Positions 12,106 through 24,300 of a stretch of 64,000 nt of DNA are shown here, piece by piece. The notes beneath the pieces are model-generated. The model saw only the letters and a list, made by a program, of their open reading frames with translations. It made no database searches and was not told where the DNA came from. Within the stretch, counting starts at the first letter, position 1. Every line of letters begins with the position of its first letter. This DNA comes from Lantana camara (Eukaryota > Streptophyta > Magnoliopsida > Lamiales > Verbenaceae): NCBI GenBank assembly GCA_037501455.1, contig CM074862.1, positions 88,807,501 through 88,871,500 of the forward strand, written 5' to 3'. The translations under genes were made by a program, and so were the position numbers.

Positions 12106-15100
12106 ATGAGACGCCCTAAACGTGGCCGAGGGATAGTCCAAACTAGTGGCCGAGAATCTCAGATGCAGCCATCCAGATTACACGACGAAGAAGAAGAAAA
12201 TGCAGGTGAAATAAGTTTATGCATTCAGCTTTACATGAAATTTAATATTGTTGCAAAGTGGGTATATTTTTTTGGGTACCATCCTTATAATTAATTTAAT
12301 TTTCTCAAATTTCTGCATGTGTGATTGGTGTCTGAGTAATATATGTTGATATAATTAATCTAGGGAAAGGATTTATGAAAAAGATTATAACTCGTGTTGC
12401 TGTTATTTCTGCTCTAAGACAGTTTTCAGATTACCACGCAAGATAAGGTAGCTTTCAAGCTTGGTTGTAAACTTCTAGCCTCAAGATCCATTTTTCGAAT
12501 CTGGGAAATAGAATATGCATTTAGGATTTAAAATCAGCATACTTTCAAGTGCGTAGTGACTGAAAGATTAGGTCATGCATTACCAAACCATCGGCTTCAT
12601 CCAGGCCTGCTAGTAACTCATCAATCTCCTGTTTTCTTTTCTCTACAGACCATTATGAAATATTAATCACAGCACACAGCGGATGAATTGTAAATGGCAA
12701 AAGTTTATTGACAAACATTACTGCCCCAGGTCATTTCAGAAAGAATAATGTTGTATGTTGTTTTAGTTATGAAATAGCCCATAGATGAAGGATGCCCCAC
12801 AGTAATATATTTAATGGAACCAAACAAAGGCATCAAATTGACAGTCTAGGAAGATATCATGATACATCTAAGATAGAATATTAGGATGGCTGATGCTCTG
12901 CTCCCATCTAACTTTCCATGATTTATCAGGACAGGAGTTTAACATTAAACATGAATGAGAACAGACATAAAATTTTACTAGCAGGACATATTCAAAGAAC
13001 TTAAAACTTCTATTTCAAATATTTTCACAATTTATGGGAAGAATGGACATTTTGAAACCACATGCAATTAACCTGACGCATAGGGTTGGGAATCAATAAA
13101 AATAACGTTTTGAAACCACATGCAATTTCTGCTCTAAGACAGTTTTCAGATTACCACGCAAGATAACAAAGGATTTATGAAAAAGATTGTCCCTTGTAGG
13201 AGCAAATGATCTCATTTGTAACAGGGATCATTCTGGGTTTTCAGATTTGACATTCAAGCCGGTGGTTCAGATTTCCTTTTTTGTTGAAAATCTTTGTCAG
13301 AAACCCCCTTGCTGTATATCCCAATGGGTTCAAAGTTCCAAAAGACCCAATTGTAGGAAATAAGTTTATTTTGAAATACTGACTGTAATATACGTCATTA
13401 GATGCAGCTACACGGACTACACGAGGTAGAGCTGGTGTTGAAAGCTCTTCAACGGAAATCCATTTAAATAATATGGAAGTTGACATGGCTGATAATGAAG
13501 GTATGGTTGGAGTATATGTTTTTTCACATTTTATATCCGTTTTCAATTAATAGTTTTATATGTTTTAAGTTGAAGTGATATTACATTCCAAAAAATATAT
13601 GATTTTCATGTTATAAAATATTTTACATTCCTTAACTTTTGAAAGAATCAGAAGTCGTAACATTATATTAATAGTTTAATCAAGTAATGAAAATGACAAA
13701 ACTTTGGCCAAAAATCAAATTCCATATAAAACGAAGAGCTGTAAGTTATTATTATATCCATTTTATATGGTTTGAATTATGAATTTGACGGTGATGTTTT
13801 CAATTATTAGTGTATGATTATTGTAACATTTTTCTAGGAAATATGGTGAAGGCAAAGACTCGAGGATGTACTAACATGCCACGTGTTTGGGCTAGAAAAG
13901 AACAAGTAGAAGTGATGTTCGATAATCTTGGAAAGCCAGTAGGACCCAACAAAAGTGAATATGTGGAGTTTATAGGTACTTTAGTTAGAAATGGATCCTT
14001 GATTCCACTTGATTATGAAGATTGGCATAAAGTGCCGATGTCTATTAAGAAAAACTTGATCGATTTGATAAAGGTGAGTTTGCATACTGCGATTAACATA
14101 CATTATTTCTGCGTTTTGTGATTATGTGGCTGATTTGACTTCTATTTTGTAGGAGAAATTTTGTGGATCCTTTGACCTTGAGAATGTAGCTTGGGATACC
14201 TTATCAAAAAATTGGAGAGCTTGGAAAAATAGAGTTAAGAATAAATATTTTGACCCAAACTCGTCAATAGAAGAAAACTTGCGCAAGCGGCCTGATACGG
14301 ATGACGAAAGAGTTCTCCCTGATCAATGGAAGAATCTGGTTATCCGCTGGAGTAGTGACAAAGCTCGGGTAAGATTTTTTTGAATGAATAATAGTTACGG
14401 TTCATACTTTCATATCAATATAACTTATACGGTCTGTTGCATTCTTCTCAGAAAATAAGTGCTCAAAATAAGGAGAATAGGGCACAAAAGAAAATGATGC
14501 ATGTCACCGGAAAAAGAAGTTTCTCTCAAATCAGAGATCAATTGAAGGTTTGATTTAGTTGCTTCTCTAAAATATGATATTGTCATGTTTAACATATATT
14601 ACATTACTTCTCAGAAAGAAGCAAAGGTATCAAGTAGTGCAGAGAATGATGTTGGTGATGAAACTGGGGAGACTGAAGATGGTGATGACCCGACTAGGGT
14701 GGCCTTATTCGAGAAATGCTATACAAAGAATGGGGAGACTACTAATCCTACTGTAGCGGAAACATGGGTAAGATAAGTTATATTTCGTTAATATTTTTAT
14801 TTTGTAAGACGAATCAATACAACAAATTGGAAGTGTACATGCTAATAATCCTGTGTGTTGTATTTAATGTTATATTTGGTGGGTTAGTTAACTGCTTAAT
14901 GGCACATTTATTTAATTTTGCTAAGTTTAATGGCACATTTAATGTTATATTTATTTAATGTACTATGCTGCTTAATGGCACATTTATTTAATTTTGCTAA
15001 GTTTAATGCAGTATTTTACTGCATTATGCGATTACAACAGAAGGGTTTTCCAATGAATAGTTAGTGGAGAATCTTGCTAAATGAAGTTATAATAATAATA

Positions 15101-17467
15101 ATCTGACTATTAATGCCAACTAATAAGGGGTCCTATTGACCCTGATTTATATAATGGGGTTTCGATCAGGTCGTTTTTGCTTTTAATTGAATTTGTTGTT
15201 AGTTCCACGTGCAATTTTTCCTTAACATTGAAATTAAAACACTTTTCATGCTTCTATCAACAGAAAAAAATGCAAGACAAAGTAAAAGACCTTTCTCCCA
15301 ATTCAAAAGATGTTGGGCCAAATGATATATTTTCTCAAGTTGTTGGAGAAGACAAATGGGGAAGAGTCCGGATGTATGGCTATGGGATATCTACATGTGA
15401 TGTATATGGTGATATCGCTGTTCGAGGTAAATCTTCTCGGATGCATGTGAGTTACAAGAAAGATATTGATGAATTGAAGCAGATTGTACTAGAACAAAAT
15501 AGACAAATACAAGAACTGCTGAAAGTGAACATGCAACGATCACTGCATAACTCTCCTCCAGAAGAAACAAGAGTCCCTTCATCGTCATCATCTCGATTTC
15601 ATGCCACAACGATTCGACCCTCCACAACATCATCAATGAACAACATGCCTCTTCAGGTAATTAATTAATCAAGTACATTTCATTTGCAATTTTTCTACTG
15701 TTTCGTAGCTATTTTTATGAGCACATTGGTTAGTCAGGTTTATATTACATTTGAATCAATGACTTTCGATGGGGTCTTCTCTAATTCTTTTTCATAAATA
15801 TCCTATTTTTCCGTTGACACTAACTCGTTAATGACGTGTTAGCCAAACCTCAGGGTATGTCTGGGACTTGGGGGAAGTTTTTTGTAATTTCTCAAACCTT
15901 GGGGGGAGAGTTTGTGTAATTACTCAAAACTTCAGGGTACGTCGCAGTAATTATCCATAAAAATTAAGTACAAATATTGCCAATTGCAGTGCGGTTCTCC
16001 TGTTGTTCCACGGAAACATGTTTTATTGCTCTATCTTAGACAACAATATGAATATGAGATCAAATTACCTTCCCACAATTCTCATAGTGGCAAGCATATT
16101 GTCTCTCCCCATGAATGTGAGCATGTTTCCTCAAAGCTCCAGCATCAATAAATGTCTTTCCACAGCCTTGCTACTAATCTTCTCTTTAACCACTTTTTTC
16201 TTGGACTATGCATTCTTTCTGTCTATTTGTTTTTCATAAGTTTATTTGTAGTATTTAGGTAGTATGCTATAAGGGGAAAAAAGAAAAGGTAAGCAACATT
16301 ACACAAAATCACTGAAAACCAATAAAAAACGTCCACCACCAGAGAGTTAGTTCTGTAGGAAGTAATTAGGGTTTGTTGGAAATCTGTTTTCCAACAAAAT
16401 ACGAGGGATATATTTTTCTCGTTAGTTTTTGACAGATTTTTCATCAGTACATAGAGTATCATCATGTTAATAACTCAGGAGTATTGGGACATGCAGTTGA
16501 CATTTTTCTACTCTATTTCTGAAATTAAATATTTATCTGTGACTTGTGAGCTGGTTAAATTATTAATTACTCCATTAATTAATGATACCGAGCACCACTA
16601 TATTAATTATTTATTTCTTTTCCAAAAGAAAAACGCAGATTTTAAGGCAAAATCACGTGAGTTAGCCACCACCAACACTTTCACAAATTTACGTGAAAGT
16701 GTAAATTATAAGGTGAATTTCGGATTAGTAGCAAAAGTAATATGTTATTTGATTAAAGTAGTGTAAATTATAGAATCAATTTTCGATTAGGAGCAAAATT
16801 AAGTTAGCTGATTCAAGTATAAATTATAAAAGCCATTTCGTATTCGAAGCAAAATTGATATTTTTTCAAATAAATTTAAATAAAATAAACAAATATTTAT
16901 TTGAAATTTAATCATGGCAACTTCAAAAATCCACGAGCTACATCCTTTTCTAGAACTTGGCCAAGAATGTGTTAAATGTAAGGATTATGAGTTCAGCACT
17001 TCTTGATATTTTTCCCAGTACCTTTCTCCTCAATTTGTTGATATTGTTAATAGCAAGTTGCACTATTTAACATTTTCCCCGTTGGTGACTAAATGGAATT
17101 TGCTTACATTTTGTTTAACTGGTATAGGTTGGGTCAAAAGTATTATTAAAGAGTGCGTTTGATTCATCGAAAACTGTGGCAATTGGTTGTGTTCGAACTT
17201 TAGATCCTTCGGAAAGAGTTGGACAAGTATCTTTGGGAAACAATTGGTGTGAGGTGGTCATTAATGTTGCCGTGGAAGCTGATGAAGAGTTAATTCGTCC
17301 TACATCACATTTCAAAACTATCGGTGATGCGATTGGGGAGGTCATTCCATGGCCAAAAAATATGGTAAGTACAGGTCATTTGCTCTACCTAAAATTTCTT
17401 TCGAGGTATATTTAATATTGACTACAACAAGGGATTTTTTATATAGGTTGCTATGGCTCAAGATTGA
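12106..17467 (+). CDS. CACTA second gene, TNPA-like / Plant transposase (Transposase_24) protein
   Basis: Nine exons can be joined with GT-AG borders into one open frame of 516 codons: 12106-12205, 13402-13500, 13838-14073, 14153-14368, 14452-14547, 14615-14767, 15264-15656, 17128-17364 and 17447-17467. The start is an arginine-rich segment (MRRPKRGRGIVQTSGR). Exons 3-4 hold the Ptta/En/Spm family core (NVAWDTLSKNWRAWKNRVK). Exon 7 holds a predicted coiled coil (DIDELKQIVLEQNRQIQELL), and exon 8 the family's C-terminal block (WCEVVINVAVEADEELIRP, TIGDAIGEVIPWP). By analogy with TNPA it should bind the subterminal GTGACGC repeats and assist transposition. No stop or frameshift is visible. Confidence 0.85.
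12206..13401. other. intron 1 of the TNPA-like gene with internal duplicated blocks
   Basis: This 1.2 kb intron repeats two blocks. AAGGATTTATGAAAAAGATT occurs near 12367 and again near 13170. A block of about 38 bp starting TCTGCTCTAAGACAG occurs near 12409 and again near 13127, with their order swapped. A further block, GTTTTGAAACCACATGCAAT, occurs partly at 13049 and fully at 13108. On the minus strand, 12590-12640 can be read as EIDELLAGLDEADGL. This suggests captured or rearranged foreign sequence, of unknown source. Confidence 0.5.
15657..17127. other. intron 7 of the TNPA-like gene
   Basis: This 1.47 kb AT-rich intron contains a stretch (15841-15955) with CCTCAGGGTATGTCTGGG and GGGGGAAGTTTTTTGTAAT. 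That stretch resembles the decayed Mutator-type MITE seen in an intron at about 27960-28050. A short exon-like segment follows an AG at 15990, but no join that keeps the frame open was established. Confidence 0.45.
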
Positions 17468-17715
17468 CACCGGCCATTTGTGAGATCACTTGCTATGTTT
17501 TAGTTATTCAATACACAATTACACTAAGTATTGTAAGTGCTATTGCACTTTCATCCTTTTGTCAGTTTGGTGGCGTTAGGCAAATATTATTATATATTCG
17601 GTACCCTTTCTCACTAATATTATTTTGGATTTGAGATTTTACAAACATACTAATATTAAGTTATTTGATTTTGTTTTTTTAATTATGTTGTTACTTACAT
17701 TTTGTTTGTATAGAC

Positions 17716-18366
17716 TAAATTATGACGCTTTTTCCCGCCGTAATATATGTTTTAATGGCACTTTTTTTCGTCATAAGAAAACCTATTATGACGCTATACA
17801 CCGCCATAATATATTTTATGACGCCGATTTGTTTCGACATTATATAAATTTTAATGACGCCGAAAAGCGTCATAATAGGTACTATTGTGACGCTAATAAC
17901 CCCGTCTCAATATAACTTATTGTGACATTATATTCCATCACAACAACATTTTGGTGACGCTTTATACCGTCATAACACTATTTATTGTGACGCTTTACAG
18001 CGTCATAATACCGTTTATTGCGGCGCTTTATCCGTCATTAAATCTTTTACGGTGACACTAAAATACTCATTACATCGTTTATAATGACGCTTTAATTGCG
18101 TCATAATAAATGTTATTGTGACGCCTTTTACCGTCATATTAGCAGGTTAGTTATGTTAGTTACACATCAAATATGACGCGCAAAAGCGTCACAATATATA
18201 CTCTTTAATGACACTTTATACGCGTCATAATAACAGCGTCACAATAACCTATTGCCACGGTGACTCAAGTGACGCTTTTCGTTGGCGTCACAAAAAGAAA
18301 AGCGTCACAAAAACCATGTTTTTGTGACGCTTTTCAGCGTCACTAAATCCCCTTTTTCTAGTAGTG
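17716..18366. repeat. right subterminal and terminal repeat region of CACTA
   Basis: This 650-bp segment contains many direct and inverted copies of TGTGACGC and GCGTCATAAT, roughly every 20-45 bp. It ends in a hairpin-like TTTTTGTGACGCTTTTCAGCG and the terminal repeat. It is longer and denser than the left side, as usual for CACTA elements. Confidence 0.9.
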
Positions 18367-18369
18367 AAG

Positions 18370-19103
18370 AGGATATTATCCGTATCCGATTATAGACATC
18401 CGAATTATAAACGGATAAGGATATGGTTATAAGACATCCGATTCGTTTAACATCCGTTCCGTTTCATTATCCGTTAGATATATCCGTTATCCGATTTATC
18501 TGTAATCCGTATCCGATAAATAATATGTTATATTAAAATATATACACACAACTGTGTATGTATGATAGATTATTAGTATTAAGTAAATTTTTTAACGCAT
18601 TTATTAAAGAAAAACCTTAGATTTTATTAGTAACCATATGTTCACTTCAACATTTATATAGAGATAATATAACTAATATATATTATGTTATTAATAAAAG
18701 TATTATATTTCAAATTAATTATATGATAAAATTTATAGTTTCACCATATTTATACATTCACTAAAAAATAAAAATGATATATATAAATATACTTATTATT
18801 TCTCTATTTGTCTAAAATATATATATTCAAAGTTATATAATTATTAAATAATTTATCTATAAATGAATAGTTGATAATCTGATTAAAATTCGAAGTTATA
18901 TAGTTAAATAATTTATGTCAAATTTTGAATAGTTGAAAATCCGACTAAAATCCGAATCCGTCCGAATCCGGCTTATATCCGTATAAAAAGGATATTATCC
19001 GAATTCGATTTAAAAGGATATTATCCGTATCCGTCCGAATCATAAACGGATAAGGATATGGTAAACATACATCCGATCCGTTTAGTATCCGTTTACACCC
19101 CTA
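18370..19103. repeat. right part of the split hAT element
   Basis: The sequence resumes with AGGATATTATCCGTATCC-type motifs, matching the GAGGATATTATCC just left of the insertion. It contains many ATCCG/CGGAT repeats in both orientations around an AT-rich core, and it ends in the terminal repeat at 19087-19103. No coding capacity is seen. Confidence 0.8.
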
Positions 19104-19111
19104 GGTATTTG

Positions 19112-19643
19112 CAATCCAAGCGTAAAATCCATGCAAAGTGGTTGAGAATCAGAATTTTATTATGTCCTTTCCTATTATTTTTCCTGCGATCTTTTGGGAA
19201 AATTCTAAGTTGGTTACCTCACAATTCACAACTTTACTTGGATACACATGAGAGAGCTGCAAAAGTTGAAATTAGAATACAACATTCGGCTCCAAAATAT
19301 GTGATATTACTTTATATTCCATTGACTATTATATATGTTTTTTCTATGATTACTGATTCGAAAAACTCTCTCCATCGATGTTAATTGCATGCTCAAAACT
19401 TGAACTCAAAATCTCTAATCAATAAATTTTAAAATCTCTAATTAAGTTTAAACTACACACTTTTATGATATTATTACAATTGTATTTTTTATTCTATATT
19501 TTATTTATTTGAATTCAACACCTTTTCTTAATTGTTGATTGTTTTTCAACGGGCCGTTGGCATGTGGGCTGCTATGCATCCCAAAGTTGAACAGGGATGG
19601 TTTGATCGAGCCATCTGGCAGACTGGCCTGTTAGTGTGATTAG
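19112..19643. other. spacer right of the nested hAT/CACTA
   Basis: This is AT-rich unique-looking sequence with no gene, repeat or motif I can support. A short 108-codon open frame (19058-19384) begins inside the hAT end and has no recognisable domain. Confidence 0.5.
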
Positions 19644-19652
19644 ATAAAAATA

Positions 19653-19886
19653 GGGCAAATTGCATCTACACCCCCTGAGGTTTGGCCTAATTACAAATCA
19701 GTCCCTCTTATTTCGTTTATTACATATCAACCCCTAAAAACACTGTTTCAATTACAAATCAGTCCCTCTTTAGGGGTTAAAATGTTATTGAAACAGTATT
19801 TTTAGGGGTTAATATGTAATAAACGAAATAAGAGGGACTGATTTGTAATTAGGTCAAACCTCAGGGGGTGTAGATGTAATTTCCCC
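19653..19886. mobile_element. Mutator-type MITE (long inverted repeat), 234 bp
   Basis: The element is a near-perfect foldback. It starts GGGCAAATTGCATCTACACC and ends in the inverted counterpart GGTGTAGATGTAATTTCCCC. It is flanked on both sides by ATAAAAATA (19644-19652 and 19887-19895), the 9-bp duplication typical of Mutator-like elements. The two arms, each about 100 bp, meet around 19770 and leave almost no loop. It has no coding capacity. Confidence 0.88.
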
Positions 19887-19895
19887 ATAAAAATA

Positions 19896-20775
19896 TTAGG
19901 AAAATATTTACTTTCTTGGTTTATTATCTAGTTGATTTAATATGATCATATTAAAATTTTGTTAAATACCATAATGTATTCTTATATTTTCTTGGACTCT
20001 ACCAATAGTATAGGACTCTTACAGTATTTTAGTAAGTATAGAAATTGGTGTGTTAAATAATTAATATATCTATTTCTAATAAAGGTAAACTATCTGTAGG
20101 ACCGTAAATTGGTCAGATTGGATTGAATTAGGAAAATTTTTATTTAGATCCCACAAAAGTTCTCAATAATAAATTCACTGATACAAAACTCTTGCTATTC
20201 CGGACCTGATAATTCAATAAAAAATTTCAATTCATTTAGCAGTAAAATATAATATAAACTTTGAATGAGACAGATATATAGTATGTTTCCTTAAAAAAAA
20301 TAATGAAAAATATATCGTTAAATAAAATAATACATATATTGAATATTAATTTACCTCATGCGTATTCGTATTCTTTATATATACTAGTGAGGTGAACGTG
20401 CGTTGCACGTTTATCATTTAATTTTTTAAAATAAATTTAGCTATTATATTTATTGAACAAATTAAGATATTAAAAATATTTATTTTGATTAAATAAATAT
20501 ACACATACAAAAATATTTATATGAAATTTCTCTTTCAAATCATCTACGATAAGTAGAAATTCGAAGTAGAGAACATCCAAATAAATAAGCAATAAAAATA
20601 TTTGAAATTTTGTTATTATATAAAAATATATATATTTAAGTGTATAGTAATTTGGCCAAATAATTCTAGCTTTTAAGCATAAGTAATAGTTTATAACTTT
20701 CAAATATATTTAATAAAATGATGAGACATGTAAAAATTATAGAACAAAACCTAAAAGATCACCCAATTTTGCCGG
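19896..20775. other. AT-rich spacer
   Basis: No gene is visible. A short motif near 20383-20420 (ACTAGTGAGGTGAACGTGCG) looks like the end of some dispersed plant repeat, but no partner end was found. Confidence 0.45.
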
Positions 20776-23700
20776 TGGAGCATCCTAAACGTAGTAATCA
20801 TCTTGAAACTTATGACCTATTCTCATCAGTTTATCGGTCATCATGTTTCTTTTTCTAGAGATTTATTTAATTCAAGTTTCGTATGGCCTTTGGAGTAAAC
20901 TTTATCAATTAAATTACATTTCTCATTTGTTCCATTTCAATATCCTTCATTGTTATCCATTTCAAGACCATCTTCGAATCAATACCCACTTTAGTCATCG
21001 AAAAGTGTCTTTCCCAAGTTAGTGTTAATACTCCGCCTAAGCTCAATAACTCCACTATATTATTTAAACTCTACTAAGATCCATAGCGTATCCTAACACC
21101 CATATTCAGCTGTCATCTAGAATGACGCCCCTGTCATCTCAAATGATTCCCCTGGTTATAAAAGCTCACCTCAGAGTTTAGTTTCACCAATCTTTTCTCG
21201 AGTTTATTCCACGATAACTCAGTGCATATTTTTCTTTTATCTGTATTTTTTGTCGACACTGATTAGTGTTGAGATTTCATTAACTCTTTTATGTGACGAA
21301 GAGTGGAACTTCTAAGTTTCATAACATTTTGATAGCTCCATTGGTTCCATATTTTTCAAAGATTTTAAAGCGTCAAGATCAAGACAATCCACGCATGATA
21401 ATCAGATAACATATTACTCTGAATTTTGTTATAAAAGCTCTCTTTGAGACCGTTCGACACTCGCATGCCATGGAAATTTCGTTCAGTTTGTGCATCAATA
21501 ATCTTGTCTGACACCCGAAGTGCGAATGGACAACTTCTGAGCATGTGGTCCACATATTCATGTCCTATATAGCAGCGTGTACATACATCACTTTTTCTAA
21601 ATTTTCTATCATATTTCAGTACATTCATGAGCAAGCTATCATGTTAGCAAGCCACAAGAAAATCTTAAACTTTTAGGGACAAAGTAATTTTCAAATTCAT
21701 TTCCAATTTTTCTCCCATGTCTCATCCGACACCATAAGTAGACTATAACCGATTTATAGGACAATTTGTCGTTAGTTGACCCAATCAAAACTCTCTTATC
21801 TCCGTTATCATGCAATGCAATTAGGACATTAAGTATCTCATCCACCACCTCCTTAGGCAATAACGTTTTCAACTTATGTAAGTTTCAATTTTTATTTGTG
21901 CAATGGATTACATACCATCAGATCTTTATCCTTCTCATGAATCTTAGCTCCAAAGATGTCCGCTAGTTTGCTTGTGATAACCATCTATCAATCCATAGAG
22001 ACGTCCATTCAACTGGTTCTAACTATCCCCTTGCATGCTCGGGAAGCCATAAGTGGAAGCTTATGTTCAAGAATGAGAACATCCTAGCAGCAATAACCAT
22101 CTTGAACCTTATGACCTATCCTCGCCAATTTATCCATCATCATGTTTCTTTCTCTCGAGATTTATTTAATCAAAGTTTCTCAAAATCTTTGGAGTAACCT
22201 TCGCCAATCAAATATTACATTTCTCATTAGTTGTTTTTGAGTATCCTTCATTGTTATTCATTTAACGGTCGTCTCCAAATCAATCTCCACATTAATTTTT
22301 GAAAAGTATCTCTCCAAAGTTAGTTTTAATCCTTTAGGTAAGTTCAATAACTTTGCTACATTATTGAAACTATACCAAGATTCATAACATATATATCCTA
22401 GCATTCATCTCCAATTGCCATCTCGAATGACGCCCCTATTGGTGTAGTTATAAAAGCTTCAATCCGATTTTAGTTTTACCCATCACTTCTCGAATTTATT
22501 TCACGACAACTAAGTGCAGATTTTCTTTTGCCTGTGTTTTGTGTCCTTATTGATTATTACTAAGGTCGTAGATAACTCTTTTATGCGGCGAATAACAACA
22601 TTTCTAAGCTTCATAACATTTTGATAGCTCCATCGGTTCCATGTTTTCCAAAAATTTTAGAGTGTCAAGATCAACACAACCCACCCAGGATATTTTAGGA
22701 ACATATTACTCAGTATTTTGCTACTAAAGCTCTCTTTGAGCCCATCTGACACTCGCAAGTTTTCCCTAAATTTTCTATCATACTCCAATACATTTGTAAG
22801 CAAGTTATCATATTGGCAAAGCCACAGGAAAATCTTGAATTTTTGGGGTAAGGTAATTTTCAAATTCATTTAAAGTTTTTTCTTGCATGTCTCATCCGAC
22901 GCCATAAGTAGAGTATAGTCATTTTATAGGAGAATTTATCTTTTGTTGACACAATTCATTCTCTCTTATCTCCATTATCATGCAACACGTTAGGACACTA
23001 AGTACCTCATTCACCACCTCTTTGGACGGTGATGTTTTCAACTTATTTAGGTTTCAATTTTTATCTTTTCCAATGAGATTACATTCCATAAGATCTTTAT
23101 CCTCCTCATGAATGTTATCTCCAAAGATGTCCGTCAGTTTGCCTTGTGATAACCATCTATCATTCCATAAAGATGTCCCTTCACCGTTCCCAATCCTCCA
23201 TTTTCAAAATGGTTCCACCATCCAAGTGTTTTTAACTATCCCCTTCCATGCTCGGGAAACCCATAAGTCGAGGCTTATATTCGATCAAGAATGTTATCCC
23301 TTTTTAAATATTTTTTTGATGTATAACGCCATCTCCTTGTTAAGCATTCTTCTTCCCGTTTTAGCTAGCATCACTATATTTTCTTTTGGGTTTCTCTAAA
23401 ACCCAATGCACATTCTTACTTCTTTGCAGTCACCTTCTTTCACTCTACAAGATGGGTTCGTTCCTTGTTATATTAATCGCCTAAAGAAAGTTGTGCTTGA
23501 GTGGATCAAGTTTATCGTACATCTGATTAGGGAGCCATTTGTGTGCATGTGGTTGATGGAGATCGAGATCGTGATGGACTTAATAAGTGTCATTCGTCAA
23601 TAAATATTTGTCATTTTGGCTTTCTATCCCAAGAGATGCTTTTTGACTCTATTAATCACAATCGGGAAATGCTCATTATAATTACAACTAAAGTTCATTT

Positions 23701-24300
23701 GCACCCCCCAAATAGTTCCTTAAGTTGTATGTATTTTCCATGCCTATAATTCTACTAACCTACTGTTTTAAATCATTTGTCGCGTAAGGTGCAAACAACA
23801 CATGTGATTTGCATAAGTTTAATTTGAGGCCCAACTCCTTGCAAAACATCTCAACCACACTTTTAATGCACCTTGCTCCATCCACGATAGGTTTGACTCC
23901 CAATATTAAGTCGTCCTCAAAAGGCAAGTGTGAGATCATGTAAGAGCTTCACTAATATACCATAATTGGCTTCCAGGTCCGGTCGAAATGGTCTCTTCAA
24001 TTATATATGTAAGTTGTTCCATACATATTACAAACAAATAAAACGAACGTGATTACCTTATCTAATGCCACACATCCGTACAACCTCCGTTGGTTCACCA
24101 TTCTATAGAATCTTCGATTGTATCCGCTACATTCTGCTCATAATGATATTGATGATTTTCGTCGGGAATTTGAAGAAAGTTAAAAGTCTTTTTAGAAATT
24201 CCACTGGGTTTTTTCGTACGCTGTTTCAATATTCAATTTCAGCACCATGCCCCTTTTTTACCGTTGGAGTGATGTAGCGTAACACTTATTCAGAGATCAA
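20776..24300 (-). pseudogene. decayed LINE (non-LTR) retroelement, minus strand, with tandemly duplicated 3' part
   Basis: On the minus strand, about 23800-23960 reads with RT-like motifs: an FxDD motif present as FEDDLILG, then FCKELGLKLNLCKSHV. Further downstream are zinc-binding RT segments (FKIFLWLCQYDNLLTNVLEYD at about 22800; SDVCTRCYIGHEYVDHMLRSC at about 21550). Their family (zf-RVT) sits after the RT of plant L1-type LINEs. The frame is broken everywhere. Two diverged copies of about 1.3 kb follow one another (about 20780-22075 and 22080-23300). This is a fossil, not an active element. Confidence 0.7.

Larger units (their letters stand above)
4123..18366 (+). mobile_element. CACTA (En/Spm) DNA transposon, 14.2 kb, both ends present
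   Basis: The left end reads CACTACTAGAAAAAGGGG, and the reverse complement of the right end (18349-18366) reads the same; the match extends about 22 bp. Both sides are flanked by AAG (4120-4122 and 18367-18369), the 3-bp duplication expected for CACTA. Subterminal regions are packed with GTGACGC/GCGTCAC motifs. Inside are a TNPD-type transposase (8383-11980) and a TNPA-like gene (12106-17467), both on the plus strand. It has landed inside a hAT element. The intact ends, perfect duplication and mostly open genes suggest a fairly recent insertion. Confidence 0.95.
4037..19103. mobile_element. non-autonomous hAT element split by a CACTA insertion
   Basis: The left end TAGGGCTGTAAATGGAT (4037-4053) is the inverted counterpart of ATCCGTTTACACCCCTA (19087-19103), with two mismatches. 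TAGGGNTGTAAA ends are typical of plant hAT elements. The flanking 8 bp are identical on both sides, GGTATTTG at 4029-4036 and 19104-19111, as expected for hAT. Removing the CACTA element (4123-18366) and its extra AAG leaves about 820 bp rich in ATCCG subterminal motifs, with no transposase. It therefore depended on a transposase supplied from elsewhere. Confidence 0.88.

Noticed and set aside
20383..20420. ACTAGTGAGGTGAACGTGCG motif as a transposon end
   Set aside because: It resembles ends of dispersed plant repeats, but no second end or target duplication could be found.
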